The translations under genes and the position numbers were made by a program. DNA of 64,000 nt from Amycolatopsis sp. CA-230715 (GTDB lineage: Bacteria; Actinomycetota; Actinomycetes; Mycobacteriales; Pseudonocardiaceae), in the NCBI RefSeq assembly GCF_018736145.1, contig NZ_CP059997.1:2789501-2853500 (forward strand), read 5' to 3'. The notes beneath the pieces were generated by a model that saw nothing but the letters and a program-made list of their open reading frames with translations, was not told where the DNA came from and did no database searches. Positions 7,862-17,161 of the stretch are shown piece after piece. Within the stretch, counting starts at the first letter, position 1, and each line of letters begins with the position of its first letter.

Positions 7862-9652
7862 TCAGGCGGGAACGGGCTCGGGCCGCACCGACCGGCGGTG
7901 CCCCGCTTCGGCGAGCAGCCCGTCGAGCGCGGTCAGGAAGGACGGGAAGTGCTGCCCGAACCGGCGCAGGTCCGAATCGCCTTCGAGCCCGCCGTACCAG
8001 TAGACGCCGGGCGCGCCGTCCGACGACGGGTCGAGATCCGCGAACGCCTGCACCCAGCGGTCGGTCTCGGCGAGCACGACCGCGTACGGCAGCGAGCGCG
8101 AGAACACCATCTCCTGGTCCGCGGGCGGGATGTCCTCCCGCTTCGCGGCGCGCAGGTAGCCGAGCAGGCCGGGCACCTGGCCCGCGACGGAACGGCCGCG
8201 CTCGCTGCGCGCGGGCAGCTTGCTCGCGCCGACGGTCAGGCCGATCCCGGCGAGCGCCACCGCGATGCCGATCAGCGCCTGCCCGACGGTGAGCGCCAGC
8301 ACGAGGGTCCCTGCCGCGCCGAGCGCGGTCACCCCGGCGCCGACCCAGGTGAGCTTGTTCCGCCCGGCGGCGTCGGGACGGCGGGTGAACCACTTCTGCG
8401 CCACCACGTCGTCGTACATCGCGTCGCGGACCGGGCCGAGGTTCAGCGTGCCGCCGGAACGCACCTCGGACAGGAGCACGCTGTCCGTCCCTTCGGGCAG
8501 CAGCGCGGCGAACACGGCGCGTTCGAAGGCGTGCAGGTGCTCGTCGGGGGCGTTGCGCTTGGCGAGCTGCCAGTCAAGGAAACCGTTGGGGCCGCGCAGT
8601 TCCGAGATCCACAGGTAGTTGCGGACCGCGAGATCCACCACGGTCGCGCTGATGTCGACGACGTCGACCGTGCCGTCGACGACCGTGCCGACCTGACCGG
8701 GGAGCACGCCGTCCGGCGAAGCGAAGTACACCCGCTCGCCGTCGCGCACCAGCACCTCGACCGGTTCGGCGCGGCCCGCGAGCGCACTCGCGTCACGGCG
8801 GCGTACGCGCCAAAGCAGGAGGAGTCCCGCGATCAGCAGCAGCACGGCGGCGCCGACCGCGACGAAACCGGTGGTGCCGAACCCGAACGCGGCCGAAACC
8901 GAGGACACCGCGAGGAACTTCGCGTTCGCGGGGACCGTGCCGGGCGCAAGGCCCACCGCGACGTCCATCCGCTCGCCCGCCTTGAGGATGAGCTGCTGCA
9001 CGCGCGCGACGCCGGTGTGGTCCACTTCGGCCAGTGTGCAGCGCTTGTTGGAACCGAGCGGGCCCGCGAAGCACTCGCTCGCGGTGGCCGGGCCGCCGGG
9101 CGCGAGGAACGACGCGTCGACCTTGCCCAGTTCCGCGTTCCAGCCGCTGGCCACCTGCCAGCGCACCTGCTGCCCGCCGGCCAGATCGGCGACCGCACCG
9201 TCCACTGTGTACGTGACGGTGGACTCGCCGCCGGAAAGCTTGATCACCAGGCTGTCCGCGGTGGCCTGCGCGGTGCCGTTCCCGGCCACCTTCGCGTCGC
9301 GGACCGCGTAGGTGCGGTCGTGGTCGTCGTCGGCGGGCACGCGCAGCGGGACCTGGCGTTCGAGCTGCTGCCCGCCCGGCACCACGACCTTCTCCTGCAC
9401 CTGCAGCGCGCCGTCGCGCAGAACCTTGAGCGAGACGGTGATCGCCGGACCCGGCGGCGTGATCTGCTCGCCGACGCCCTGGCGCTTGTCGAGCTTGCTC
9501 ATGTCCTGGCCGGGAGCGTCCGGCATGGACGGTCCCGGCGCGGGGCCGAGCGGCGGTGGCGGCGCGGCGGCGGCCGTGCCGCCGGTGACGAGCACGGCGG
9601 CGACAGTGACTGCCGCGCCCAACGCGGCCCCCAAATTCCTGAACACGGTCAC
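7862..9652 (-). CDS. DUF2207 domain membrane protein (first paralogue)
   Basis: The 596-residue protein starts with a clear signal peptide (hydrophobic core residues 8-28, AAAA-type cleavage region), then a Pro-rich linker. The extracellular DUF2207 beta domain contains YTVDGAVADL, and it is followed by a membrane helix (GFVAVGAAVLLLIAGLLLLW) and a cytoplasmic C-terminal domain with a second hydrophobic hairpin. It aligns along its whole length with the next gene, sharing TYTVDGAVA/RYTVDGAVA, FASPDG, LAVRNYLW and VYWY, so the pair arose by tandem duplication. It is first in the minus-strand operon that continues through the M16 pair to nudC; its promoter should lie in 9653-9810, shared divergently with the zinc peptidase gene. 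Confidence 0.9.
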   Translation of the reverse strand: MTVFRNLGAALGAAVTVAAVLVTGGTAAAAPPPPLGPAPGPSMPDAPGQDMSKLDKRQGVGEQITPPGPAITVSLKVLRDGALQVQEKVVVPGGQQLERQVPLRVPADDDHDRTYAVRDAKVAGNGTAQATADSLVIKLSGGESTVTYTVDGAVADLAGGQQVRWQVASGWNAELGKVDASFLAPGGPATASECFAGPLGSNKRCTLAEVDHTGVARVQQLILKAGERMDVAVGLAPGTVPANAKFLAVSSVSAAFGFGTTGFVAVGAAVLLLIAGLLLLWRVRRRDASALAGRAEPVEVLVRDGERVYFASPDGVLPGQVGTVVDGTVDVVDISATVVDLAVRNYLWISELRGPNGFLDWQLAKRNAPDEHLHAFERAVFAALLPEGTDSVLLSEVRSGGTLNLGPVRDAMYDDVVAQKWFTRRPDAAGRNKLTWVGAGVTALGAAGTLVLALTVGQALIGIAVALAGIGLTVGASKLPARSERGRSVAGQVPGLLGYLRAAKREDIPPADQEMVFSRSLPYAVVLAETDRWVQAFADLDPSSDGAPGVYWYGGLEGDSDLRRFGQHFPSFLTALDGLLAEAGHRRSVRPEPVPA

Positions 9653-9810
9653 GGACGATAGTCCACCCGGCCTATGCTGCGGTCGCGATCACGCGAATTC
9701 ACTCCGATCAGCGCATACCGACCGTGGGGGCCAGGACACGCCATGACACCGAACCGGGGTGCCCGCGCGCGCCGACCGTCCACAATCGACACCGTTCACC
9801 CGGGGGTCTC

Positions 9811-11367
9811 ATGACTCAGCCACCACACCAGGGCCCGCCGGGCCCCCGCGGACCGCACGGTCCCCAGGGACCTCAAGGCCCCCAGGGGCCACGGGGTCCT
9901 CAGGGCCCGAACGGCCCCGGCAGGCCGGGCGGGCAGCAGGGCGGTCCCGGCCGCCCGGTGCCGCCGCCCGGTGCGCGCCCGCTGCCGCCGCCCGGCGCCC
10001 GTCCGGTCGGCCCCGGCGCCGGGCAGCCACCCCGGCAACCGCCCCAGCAGCCGCCGCGGCCGCCCCAGGGCAGGCCGGGTGGCCCGCCGCCGACCCCGCC
10101 CGGTGGCGCGCCCTTCCCGCCCGGCACGCCGCCCGGTGGCGCGCCCTTCCCGCCCGGCGGGATGCGGCCGCTCCCGCCGCCTCCCGGCGCCGCGCCGCTG
10201 CCGCCGCCGCGCCCGGTGTTCGCGCCGCCCGCGGGTCCCGGCATGCACGCGGGCCCGCCGGGACCGCCTGGAGCGCCGCCGTTCGGGCCGCCGCCGGTCC
10301 CGTTCGGGCCGCAGTTCGCACCGGCGCAGTTCGGCCGCCCGCCCGCGAAGTCCGGTGCGGGCGCGATCGTGGCGATCTGCATCGTCGGCGCGCTGTTGGT
10401 GGTGGGCGGTACGGCGGCCCTCCTCGCGGCTTCCGGCGGCAAGAAGACGCGGAGCGCCGACGCCGGGTATTCGAGCTACTCGAACACCTACACCACGAGC
10501 GCGAGCAGTTCGTCGTCGTCGAGCAGTTCTTCTTCGTCGTCGTCCAGTTCTTCCTCGTCGTCCTCGTCGACGGACACCTCGTCTTCTTCGGGATCCGACG
10601 AAACCTCGCGCAGCGGGCCGCCGAGCCGGACGCAGAGCGGGCCGCAGCCGGTGCTGAAGCTCGCCGACAACCCGTTGTTCGCCGACAGCAACTACGGCCT
10701 GCAGAACAAGGCGTGCCAGCTCGCCCGCTGGTCGAACAACGCCTCGGCGGCCGCGGCGTTCATGGAAAGCGCGAAACCGTGCCTCGACGCGGTGTGGGGG
10801 CCGCTGATGTCCGGGGCCGGGCTGCCGTTCCAGTCACCGAACCTGCTCAACCCGTCCGGCAAGAACTGGTCGAGCCCGTGCGGCTCGGTCGACTACGACA
10901 ACGTCGCCGCGTTCTACTGCTCGACGAACCAGACGCTGTACATGCCGTACGCGGGCCTGCGGGTCGAGGACGGCGGCGCGCATCCCGGGATCTACCTCGC
11001 GGTGTTCGCCCACGAATACGGCCACCACGTGCAGCACCTCAGCGGGGTGATGGAAGCGGCCGACGAACAGCGGTACAACGCGGGGCAGGATTCCAGCGCG
11101 GGGCTGGAGGTTTCCCGTCGGCTGGAACTGCAGGCCCAGTGCTTCTCCGGGATGTTCCTCGGCTCGGCGACCGACCACGGCGGCAGCATCGACCAGCAGA
11201 TGCTCAACGAGGCGTGGAACAGCAACCGCCGCGGCGACGACCACGGCGCGCCGCAACGCGACCACGGCAGTGACGACCACTCCGAGGGCTGGTGGCGCAC
11301 CGGGTCGAAGTACAACCGGAACCAGCGGTGCAACACCTGGGCCGCCTCGTCCAAGGACGTCGCCTGA
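9811..11367 (+). CDS. Membrane-anchored neutral zinc metallopeptidase (YpfJ type) with Pro/Gly-rich cytoplasmic tail
   Basis: The ATG at 9811, 6 nt after GGGGG, gives 518 residues. Order: a cytoplasmic collagen-like Pro/Gly-rich region (1-175), one membrane helix (about 184-208), an external linker of 22 consecutive serines (232-253), then the zinc peptidase domain of the YpfJ/PF04228 family. The zinc motif HEYGHH is at 401-406, preceded by YLAVFA and followed by the conserved LQAQCFSGMFLG segment that supplies further active-site residues. The topology places the protease outside the membrane. A paralogue lies at 22556. Substrates are unknown; maturation or quality control of envelope proteins is inference. 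Confidence 0.9.
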   Translation: MTQPPHQGPPGPRGPHGPQGPQGPQGPRGPQGPNGPGRPGGQQGGPGRPVPPPGARPLPPPGARPVGPGAGQPPRQPPQQPPRPPQGRPGGPPPTPPGGAPFPPGTPPGGAPFPPGGMRPLPPPPGAAPLPPPRPVFAPPAGPGMHAGPPGPPGAPPFGPPPVPFGPQFAPAQFGRPPAKSGAGAIVAICIVGALLVVGGTAALLAASGGKKTRSADAGYSSYSNTYTTSASSSSSSSSSSSSSSSSSSSSSSTDTSSSSGSDETSRSGPPSRTQSGPQPVLKLADNPLFADSNYGLQNKACQLARWSNNASAAAAFMESAKPCLDAVWGPLMSGAGLPFQSPNLLNPSGKNWSSPCGSVDYDNVAAFYCSTNQTLYMPYAGLRVEDGGAHPGIYLAVFAHEYGHHVQHLSGVMEAADEQRYNAGQDSSAGLEVSRRLELQAQCFSGMFLGSATDHGGSIDQQMLNEAWNSNRRGDDHGAPQRDHGSDDHSEGWWRTGSKYNRNQRCNTWAASSKDVA

Positions 11368-11415
11368 CCGGAGGCTCTCAGGCGGCGTTGCCTTGTGAGC
11401 CACCGGGAGAGTGTC

Positions 11416-11715
11416 GATGCCCCGAAAGTGCCATTCAGGGAATCCAGCGCCCCGAAAGCCACTTTCGGGGCACCGGAAAGCAGGAGAGCGAACGTGCGAG
11501 GGGTGGATGTGCGGCGTTGAGCGCCCCGAAGGCCACCTTCGGGGCACGCGCGGCACCGCCCGCACGTAAGCGAGGGCCGAGAAAGTGGCGCCAGGGTCCC
11601 CGAAGGTGGCCTTCGGGGACCAACGACGCGCCCCCGCCGCGGATCACCGCGCCGCACCCGACATCACCGTGACCTTCGGGGCGTTCAAGGCCCTGAAGGT
11701 CACCTTCGGGGCACG
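11416..11715. repeat. Composite intergenic repeat, copy 1 (family A hairpins)
   Basis: The convergent gap 11368-11724 has no gene. It holds four short hairpins: 11449-11471 (GCCCCGAAAG/CCA/CTTTCGGGGC), 11523-11545, 11595-11621 (12-bp arms, TGG loop) and 11691-11711. They are embedded in a roughly 300-bp block that recurs at 13805-13978 plus 17166-17278. Shared stretches include GGAATCCAGCGCCCCGAA, a 'gtgcgaggggtggatgtgcg' segment and GAGGGCCGAGAAAGTGGC. Hairpins between two converging genes could serve both as transcription terminators, although none has a U-tract. Confidence 0.8.
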
Positions 11716-11724
11716 GTGAAGGGC

Positions 11725-12549
11725 TCAACTCGGTGGGGTGAAAGGGTTTTCGGGTCGCGGCTCCGGGGAGCGCGCTTCGACCGGAGCGGCGTCGAAAGGT
11801 GCGACCGCGGGGCGGGCCGCGCGGGCGCTCCGTTCGGCGAGCACCGCGCTCAGGTAGGCCCAATCCGGCACGCCGTCGGGCACGGGCGCGCCGATCGCGG
11901 CCACCACGTCCGCGGTGAACGCGCGCCCGAGTTCGTGCGCCGCTTCGATGCGCAGGTCGTGGAAACGGCCGAGGTACTGGCGGATCGCGAGCGCGAGACC
12001 GTCGTCGAGGCCGGAAAGGTCCAGCCGCGAAGCCCAGTCCGCGAGCGGCGGCGGCATGACGATCACCGGCGCCGGTGTTTCCGGAACGCGTTCGCTGAGC
12101 ACGACCGTGCCCGCGAGGTAGTCGCCGACGCGTTTCGACCGCGGTGAACAGAGCGAGACGCCCATGCCCACCACCGCCCACACGAACGCTGGCCCGAAGT
12201 CGACGACGGCACCGGCGAGCCCGCGCGCGAGCGCGTGCCGGAACCGGATCGGCCCGCCGTCGTCGCGGACCACGCGCAGCCCCATCGCCATCTTGCCGAG
12301 CGTCCTGCCGTGGTTCAGCGCCTCCAGCAGCACCGGGTAGCCGACGCGGACCAGCACCAGCACGGAAAGCAGCACCGCGACCGCGAGCGACTCGTCGGTG
12401 AGCCCGGTCAGCACCAGCGCCAGGAAGGTCAGCAGCAGCACGGCCGCCTGCACGAGCGCGTCGAGCGCGAACGCCACCCCGCGGCTGGCCATGGTCGCCA
12501 GCCGGAGTTCGAGCACCACCGCGTCGCCGGTGACCAGATCCGAGTCCAC
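11725..12549 (-). CDS. RDD family membrane protein
   Basis: I chose GTG 12549 (VDSDLVTGDAVVLELRLATMASRGVAF), giving 274 residues; upstream in-frame extension would run into the divergent spoIIM-like gene. The RDD domain is shown by ASRGVAFALDALVQ, three hydrophobic helices within residues 25-150, and the typical NHGRTLGKMAMGLRVV and KRVGDYLAGTVV loops. The soluble C-terminus is Pro-rich. RDD proteins are small multi-pass proteins of uncertain function, some linked to Na+/H+ exchange. In actinobacteria this one neighbours SpoIIM, DUF58 and MoxR, as here (the M. tuberculosis Rv3691-Rv3695 arrangement), supporting a role with the MoxR chaperone. Confidence 0.9.
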   Translation of the reverse strand: MDSDLVTGDAVVLELRLATMASRGVAFALDALVQAAVLLLTFLALVLTGLTDESLAVAVLLSVLVLVRVGYPVLLEALNHGRTLGKMAMGLRVVRDDGGPIRFRHALARGLAGAVVDFGPAFVWAVVGMGVSLCSPRSKRVGDYLAGTVVLSERVPETPAPVIVMPPPLADWASRLDLSGLDDGLALAIRQYLGRFHDLRIEAAHELGRAFTADVVAAIGAPVPDGVPDWAYLSAVLAERSARAARPAVAPFDAAPVEARSPEPRPENPFTPPS

Positions 12550-12582
12550 GTGGCCAGCGTAGTGACCGAATAGGCTGCCGGA

Positions 12583-13587
12583 ATGGACCTCGATGCGTTC
12601 GTGACCGCGCACCGCGCCGAGTGGGACCGGCTGGCCGAGCTGACGAAACGCGGCCGCGCGCTGCGGGGTCCGGAAGCCGATGAACTGGTGACGCTCTACC
12701 AGCGCGCCGCCACCCACCTGTCCGCGGCGCGCTCCGGCGCACCCGATCCCGCGCTGCTCGCCCGGCTTTCCTCGCTCGTCACGCAGGCGCGCGCGGCCGT
12801 CACCGGCACGCACAACCCCGCGTGGCGGGAGTTCGGGCTCTTCTTCTCGCGCCGCTTCCCCGCGGCGCTCTACCGGGGCCGCTACTGGTGGCTCGCCTGC
12901 GCGGCCGTGTTCGTGGTCGTGACGGGCCTGCTCGGGGTGTGGATCGCGAAGGACCCGCACGTGCAGGCGACCTTGGCGCCGCCGGAGCAGGTCAAGGCGA
13001 TGACCGCGCCCGGCGGCAAGTACGAGAGCTACTACTCGACCGGGCCCGCCGCCTCGTTCGCGGCGCAGGTGTGGACGAACAACGCGTGGGTGGCGGCGAC
13101 GTGCCTGTTCCTCGGGGTGCTCGGCGGCGTGCCGGTGGTGCTGGCGCTGGGGCAGAACGCGCTCAACGTCGCCGCCGGGCTGGGCCTGATGACGGCGGCG
13201 GGCCGCGGTGACGTGTTTTTCGGGCTGATCCTCCCGCACGGGCTGCTCGAACTGACCGCGGTGTTCGTCGCGGCGGGCACCGGGCTGCGGCTCGGCTGGA
13301 CGGTGCTCAACCCCGGCAACCGCACGCGGGCCACCGCGCTCGCCCAGGAAGGCCGGTCCGTGGTGGTGCTGGCGCTCGGACTCGCCTGCGTGCTGCTGGT
13401 CTCCGGCGTGGTCGAAGCGTTCGTCACGCCGTCAGGACTGCCGACGTGGGCGAGGATCGGCATCGGCGTCGTCGTCGAAGCGGCCTTCCTCGCGTACGTG
13501 TTCGTGCTGGGCGGACGCGCGGCGCGCGCGGGCGAAACCGGCGACCTCGATTCCCGGTACGCGGGCGACACCCTCCCCGCCGCCTGA
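12583..13587 (+). CDS. Stage II sporulation protein M (SpoIIM)-like membrane protein
   Basis: The 334-residue protein begins MDLDAFVTAHRAEWDRL, the standard N-terminus of actinobacterial SpoIIM-family (DUF95) proteins. It has a helical cytoplasmic region (1-100) and then about five membrane helices (WWLACAAVFVVVTGLLGVW, ATCLFLGVLGGVPVVLALG and others). In Firmicutes SpoIIM helps septal peptidoglycan hydrolysis; in non-endospore formers its role is unknown. It diverges from the RDD gene (33-nt gap) and lies in the MoxR neighbourhood. The mobile element at 13983 now separates it from DUF58. Confidence 0.9.
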   Translation: MDLDAFVTAHRAEWDRLAELTKRGRALRGPEADELVTLYQRAATHLSAARSGAPDPALLARLSSLVTQARAAVTGTHNPAWREFGLFFSRRFPAALYRGRYWWLACAAVFVVVTGLLGVWIAKDPHVQATLAPPEQVKAMTAPGGKYESYYSTGPAASFAAQVWTNNAWVAATCLFLGVLGGVPVVLALGQNALNVAAGLGLMTAAGRGDVFFGLILPHGLLELTAVFVAAGTGLRLGWTVLNPGNRTRATALAQEGRSVVVLALGLACVLLVSGVVEAFVTPSGLPTWARIGIGVVVEAAFLAYVFVLGGRAARAGETGDLDSRYAGDTLPAA

Positions 13588-13982
13588 CCCGCGATGCCCC
13601 GAAAGATGCTCCTATAGAGGGGTCGGGTCGTGTATGTCGCCGAAGGCTCCTCTTGGGGCGGTCTGTGTCAGGATCTCGGCCCTCGCGGCGGGCCGCCGCC
13701 ACCTGCGCGTGTCCCCGAAGGTGGCCTTCGGGGCGGTAGACGCCGCGAATTCGGCCCTCGCACCGCACTCCCGCCGCCCGCTCCACCCCGCGGCGGGCCT
13801 TCGGGCGCCCCGAAGGTGACTCTCAGGGAATCCAGCGCCCCGAAGGCCACCGTCGGGGCAGGCGCGTCGTGGTGGTCAAGCGTGCGAGGGGTGGATGTGC
13901 GGCGTTGAGCGCCCCGAAGGCCACCTTCGGGACATGCACAGCCCTGTCCGCACGTGAGCGAGGGCCGAGAAAGTGGCACTAG
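13588..13982. repeat. Intergenic repeat block, copy 2 left part, ending in IS1380 target site
   Basis: No gene is present. Family A hairpins lie at 13713-13733, 13837-13859 and 13911-13933. From about 13805 the block matches the composite repeat at 11416 and continues after the insertion at 17162. The last four bases (13979-13982, CTAG) are one copy of the IS1380 target duplication; the other is 17162-17165. Removing the element rejoins 'agaaagtggcactag' to 'agtccccgaaggtggcc', as in copy 1. Confidence 0.75.
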
Positions 13983-14102
13983 CCTGGGTGTTTCATGGGT
14001 GGTGGGGTGTCGTGGGGGTTGAATGCGCGAAAGTGCCTGTCCTGTAGGGGAAACTGGGACTTGTCTAGGGTCCGGTTTCTCGAACGGGAAGGCACTTCGC
14101 GG

Positions 14103-14775
14103 GTGAAGGATAGCAAGCGTTCTGGTCGGGTGAAGGTCAGCGCGGATGGTGCTGGTGTCGTGTCGCATGCTGGTGTCGGGTTGTTGCGGGAGATGGCTGA
14201 GGTCACGGGTTTGGTCGGGGCGGTGAACTCGGCGTTGGCTGATACTTATCGTGGTGTCGCGGTGCATGCGCCGGGGCAGGTGTTCGCTGATGTGGCGGTG
14301 GCGATCGCGGATGGCGCGGACGCGGTGTCGGGGATCGCGGTGCTGCGGGACCGGGAGGATCTGTTCGGGCCGGTCGCGTCGATGCCGACGGCGTGGCGGT
14401 TACTCGAGCGGATCGACGAGGCCCATCTGCCCGCGGTGCAGGCCGCCCGTGCCGCCGCGCGGCAACGGGCGTGGGAGGCCGGGGCTGCCCCGGACCTGTC
14501 CGAGGAGCTGTGTCTGGATTTCGATGCCACGATCGTGCTGGCGCACTCGGACAAGCAGGACGCGGCAGCGACGTGGAAGCACACGTTCGGGTTTCACCCG
14601 CTGTTGTGTTTCCTCGATCGCCCGCAGATCGCCGGCGGGGAAGCCTTGGCCGGTTGCTGCGCCCAGGCAACGCGGGGTCGAGCACCGCGGCCGATCACGT
14701 CGCCGTGCTCGATGCGGCGCTGGCGGCGTTGCCCACCTACGCCCGGCCCCGCCCCGGCGACCCCGATTTCGCCGG
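14103..14775 (+). pseudogene. IS1380 transposase, N-terminal part, frameshifted
   Basis: From GTG 14103 the frame reads VKDSKRSGRVKVSADGAG and continues through the typical IS1380 features GVAVHAPGQVFADVAVAIADGADAV and the catalytic region LCLDFDATIVLAHSDKQDAA. Near 14650-14656 the family sequence (GEALAG-LLRPGNAGS..TAADHV) jumps to the next frame, showing a one-base deletion. The frame ends at the IS256-family insertion at 14776. The missing portion resumes at 16283. Confidence 0.88.
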
Positions 14776-16281
14776 GGGTGTTTGATCTTCTGTGTAAGCG
14801 GGTGACCTGACCGGCAGGCGGCTGGGTCTGACCTGCCAGAATGGACACTCTGAGTGAGCGAGAATGTGGTGGTGGAGTCGGCGGGCGCGGACGAGGGTGC
14901 CGTGGAGGTCGGTGGCGATGACGCGGCGGCGCGGCGTGTGGCGGAGCTGTTGTCGCCGGCGGCGATCGATGCGCTGGTAGCAGACGCCGAGGCTTCGGGG
15001 ATGGGCCTGGATGGCGCGCAGGGTTTGCTGAATCAGCTGACGAAGGCGGTGCTGGAGCGGGCGCTGGAAACTGAGATGGCCGACCATCTCGGTTACGATA
15101 AAGGTGATCCCGCTGGTTATGGTTCGGGGAATTCCCGTAACGGGAAGAGCGCGAAAACGGTGGTCACCAACTCCGGTCCGGTCCGGTTGGATGTGCCGCG
15201 GGACCGGGCGAGTACTTTTGAGCCGCGGATCGTGCCGAAGCGGAAGCGTCGGCTTGGTCAGATCGATGACATGATCTTGTCGTTGTATGCGCGGGGAATG
15301 ACGACTCGGGACATCAAGGAACATTTGGCAGAGGTGTATGATGCCGAGGTTTCCCCGGCGTTGATCTCGAATGTCACAGATGTGGTGGCCGAGGAGATCA
15401 CCCAATGGCAGAATCGCCCGGTTGATGCGGTTTATCCGATTATGTACATCGACGCGGTGGTCGTCAAGATCCGTGAGGGCGGCACGGTCGACAACCGGTC
15501 CGCGCACCTGGTCGTCGGGGTCGACACGGACGGGTTCAAGCACGTCCTGGGCATCTGGATCGGCGAGAACGAGGGAGCGAAGTTCTGGCAGAACGTGCTC
15601 AACGAGCTGGTCAACCGCGGCCTGAACGACGTGCTGATCGTCTGCTGTGATGGCTTGACCGGGTTGCCTGATGCGATCGGCAACGTGTGGCCGAAAGCGA
15701 TCGTGCAGACCTGCGTCGTGCACCTCATCCGCGCCTCGATGCGGTTCGTGTCCCTCGACGACCGCAAGGCTGTCGCGAAATCCCTCAAACCGATCTACGA
15801 GGCCGCTAACGAAGCAGCCGCACAGCAGGCTCTCAACGAGCTGAAACACACTTGGGGTCAGAAATACACGGGTCTGATCTCGACCTGGGAACGCGCCTGG
15901 GAGGAGTTCATCCCATTCCTCGAGTTCCACCCGGCCATCCGGAAGGTGATCTACACGACGAACATGATCGAGTCCATCAATTACCAACTACGGAAGATTA
16001 GTAAGACACGAGGTCATTTTCCCTCTGTCGACGCCGCGATCAAACTGCTCTACCTCGGTGTCCGTAACATCACCGGACGACACATCGACGGCGAGGGACA
16101 GTTCGCCGGGAAACGCGGAACCGGAACCTACGGGTGGAAACGAGCACTGAACGCGTTCGCAACCCGCTTCGGCGACCGGCTACCACTCTGACCGACAAGT
16201 ACAGAACGTAGTCAAACCCGTAAGTTCAAGTCACAAGAAGGACACAAAGTCACCCTGCTTACACAGAAAATTTGACAACCT
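14776..16281 (+). mobile_element. IS256-family insertion sequence, copy 1
   Basis: The 1506-bp element has ends GGGTGTTTGATCTTCTGTG on the left and, inward from the right, AGGTTGTCAAATTTTCTGTG; both continue into TAAGC and form imperfect inverted repeats. It encodes one intact transposase. The copy at 44848-46353 has the same length and encodes an identical protein, in the opposite orientation. Flanks here (cgatttcgccgg left, cgattcgccgcgg right) do not form a clean 8-9 bp target duplication, unlike copy 2. Confidence 0.92.
14854..16191 (+). CDS. IS256-family (mutator type) DDE transposase, copy 1
   Basis: The 445-residue intact transposase starts at GTG 14854 (MSENVVVESAGADEGAV). IS256/MULE hallmarks include the N-terminal HTH region (LERALETEMADHLGYDKGD, then RSARNGK-like GNSRNGKSAKTV). 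The catalytic Asp lies in PIMYIDAVVVKI, the second Asp in VLIVCCDGLTGLPDAI followed by VQTCVVHLIRASMRFV, and the Glu in YTTNMIESINYQLRKISKTRGHF. The length matches the family. With no disruption and an identical sister copy, it appears recently active. Confidence 0.95.
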   Translation: MSENVVVESAGADEGAVEVGGDDAAARRVAELLSPAAIDALVADAEASGMGLDGAQGLLNQLTKAVLERALETEMADHLGYDKGDPAGYGSGNSRNGKSAKTVVTNSGPVRLDVPRDRASTFEPRIVPKRKRRLGQIDDMILSLYARGMTTRDIKEHLAEVYDAEVSPALISNVTDVVAEEITQWQNRPVDAVYPIMYIDAVVVKIREGGTVDNRSAHLVVGVDTDGFKHVLGIWIGENEGAKFWQNVLNELVNRGLNDVLIVCCDGLTGLPDAIGNVWPKAIVQTCVVHLIRASMRFVSLDDRKAVAKSLKPIYEAANEAAAQQALNELKHTWGQKYTGLISTWERAWEEFIPFLEFHPAIRKVIYTTNMIESINYQLRKISKTRGHFPSVDAAIKLLYLGVRNITGRHIDGEGQFAGKRGTGTYGWKRALNAFATRFGDRLPL

Positions 16282-16282
16282 C

Positions 16283-17005
16283 GATTCGCCGCGGCTGCTC
16301 GCGCGCAGTGATTCCGCCGGGGCCAGCCACACCTTCGCCCAGACCTGCCGGGACCGGGGCGTCGGGTTCTCCTTCGGGTTCCCGGTCGACGCGCGGGTGC
16401 AGCGCATCGTCGACGCGATCCCGGCTTCGTGCTGGCATCCCGCGGTCGAGCCTGGGGACGGGATCCGGGACGGAGCCTGGGTCACCGAGATCAGCACCGC
16501 GATCGACCTGTCGAAGTGGCCCGAAGGGTCACGGCTGATCCTGCGCAAAGAACGCCCGCACCCCGGCGCGCAGCTACGATTCACCGACGCCGACGGGATG
16601 CGGATCACCGCGCTGCTCACCGACACCGCACCCGGGATCATCCCCGGCCAGGCCGCCGGGCTGGAACTGCGACACCGTCAACGCGCCCGGATGGAAGACC
16701 GCATCCGCGAGGCCAAAGCCACCGGCCTGCGCAACCTGCCCTGTCGCGGACTCGCCGAAAACACAGCCTGGCTACAGGCCGTGCTCACCGCGATCGACCT
16801 GGTCTGCTGGAGCCAACTGATCGGCTTCACCGACCAGCCCGACCTCGCCCGGATCGAGATCACCACCTTCCGTTACCGCGTCCTGCACGTCGCCGCCCGC
16901 ATCACCCGCAGCGCACGCCAAACCCATCTGCGCATCGACCGGACATGGCGCTGGGCCCCCGCAATCGCCACCGGATTCCACCGCATCCGCACCGCTTTCC
17001 CCTAA
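16283..17005 (+). pseudogene. IS1380 transposase, C-terminal part
   Basis: This is the continuation of the IS1380 transposase beyond the nested element: DSPRLLARSDSAGASHTFAQ contains the second catalytic Asp of the family, and VRSDSAGA-type sequences are diagnostic. It ends with the long C-terminal domain RNLPCRGLAENTAWLQAVLTAIDL to a TAA near 17005. It has no start of its own next to the junction; an internal ATG (16397) gives a truncated frame lacking the catalytic Asp. The remaining 156 bp to 17161 is the non-coding right end of the element. Confidence 0.88.
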
Positions 17006-17161
17006 CCCACACCACCCCTGACCCGACAACCCGAAAGACCCCGGAGCAGCCGATACCCCAGCAGATCGGCAACTACAACCTGCCCACACCCAAAACCACA
17101 CCCAACAACATCAACATCTCCAACATCAACATCACCTACAGATCACCATGAAAGACCGAGG

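Larger units (their letters stand above)
13983..17161 (+). mobile_element. IS1380-family insertion sequence, interrupted by an IS256-family element
   Basis: Terminal inverted repeats are CCTGGGTGTTTCATGG (13983) and, reading inward from 17161, CCTCGGTCTTTCATGG (14 of 16 identical). The element is flanked by a 4-bp CTAG direct repeat, the duplication length typical of IS1380. Without the nested element it is about 1.67 kb and encodes one transposase in two pieces. The transposase is dead through both a frameshift and the insertion, so this copy cannot move autonomously. It landed inside an intergenic composite repeat between the DUF58 and SpoIIM genes without breaking a host gene. Confidence 0.9.

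Noticed and set aside
13588..13982. Open frames in the gap after the SpoIIM-like gene
   Set aside because: They lie wholly in repeat sequence, have no ribosome site and no recognisable domain.
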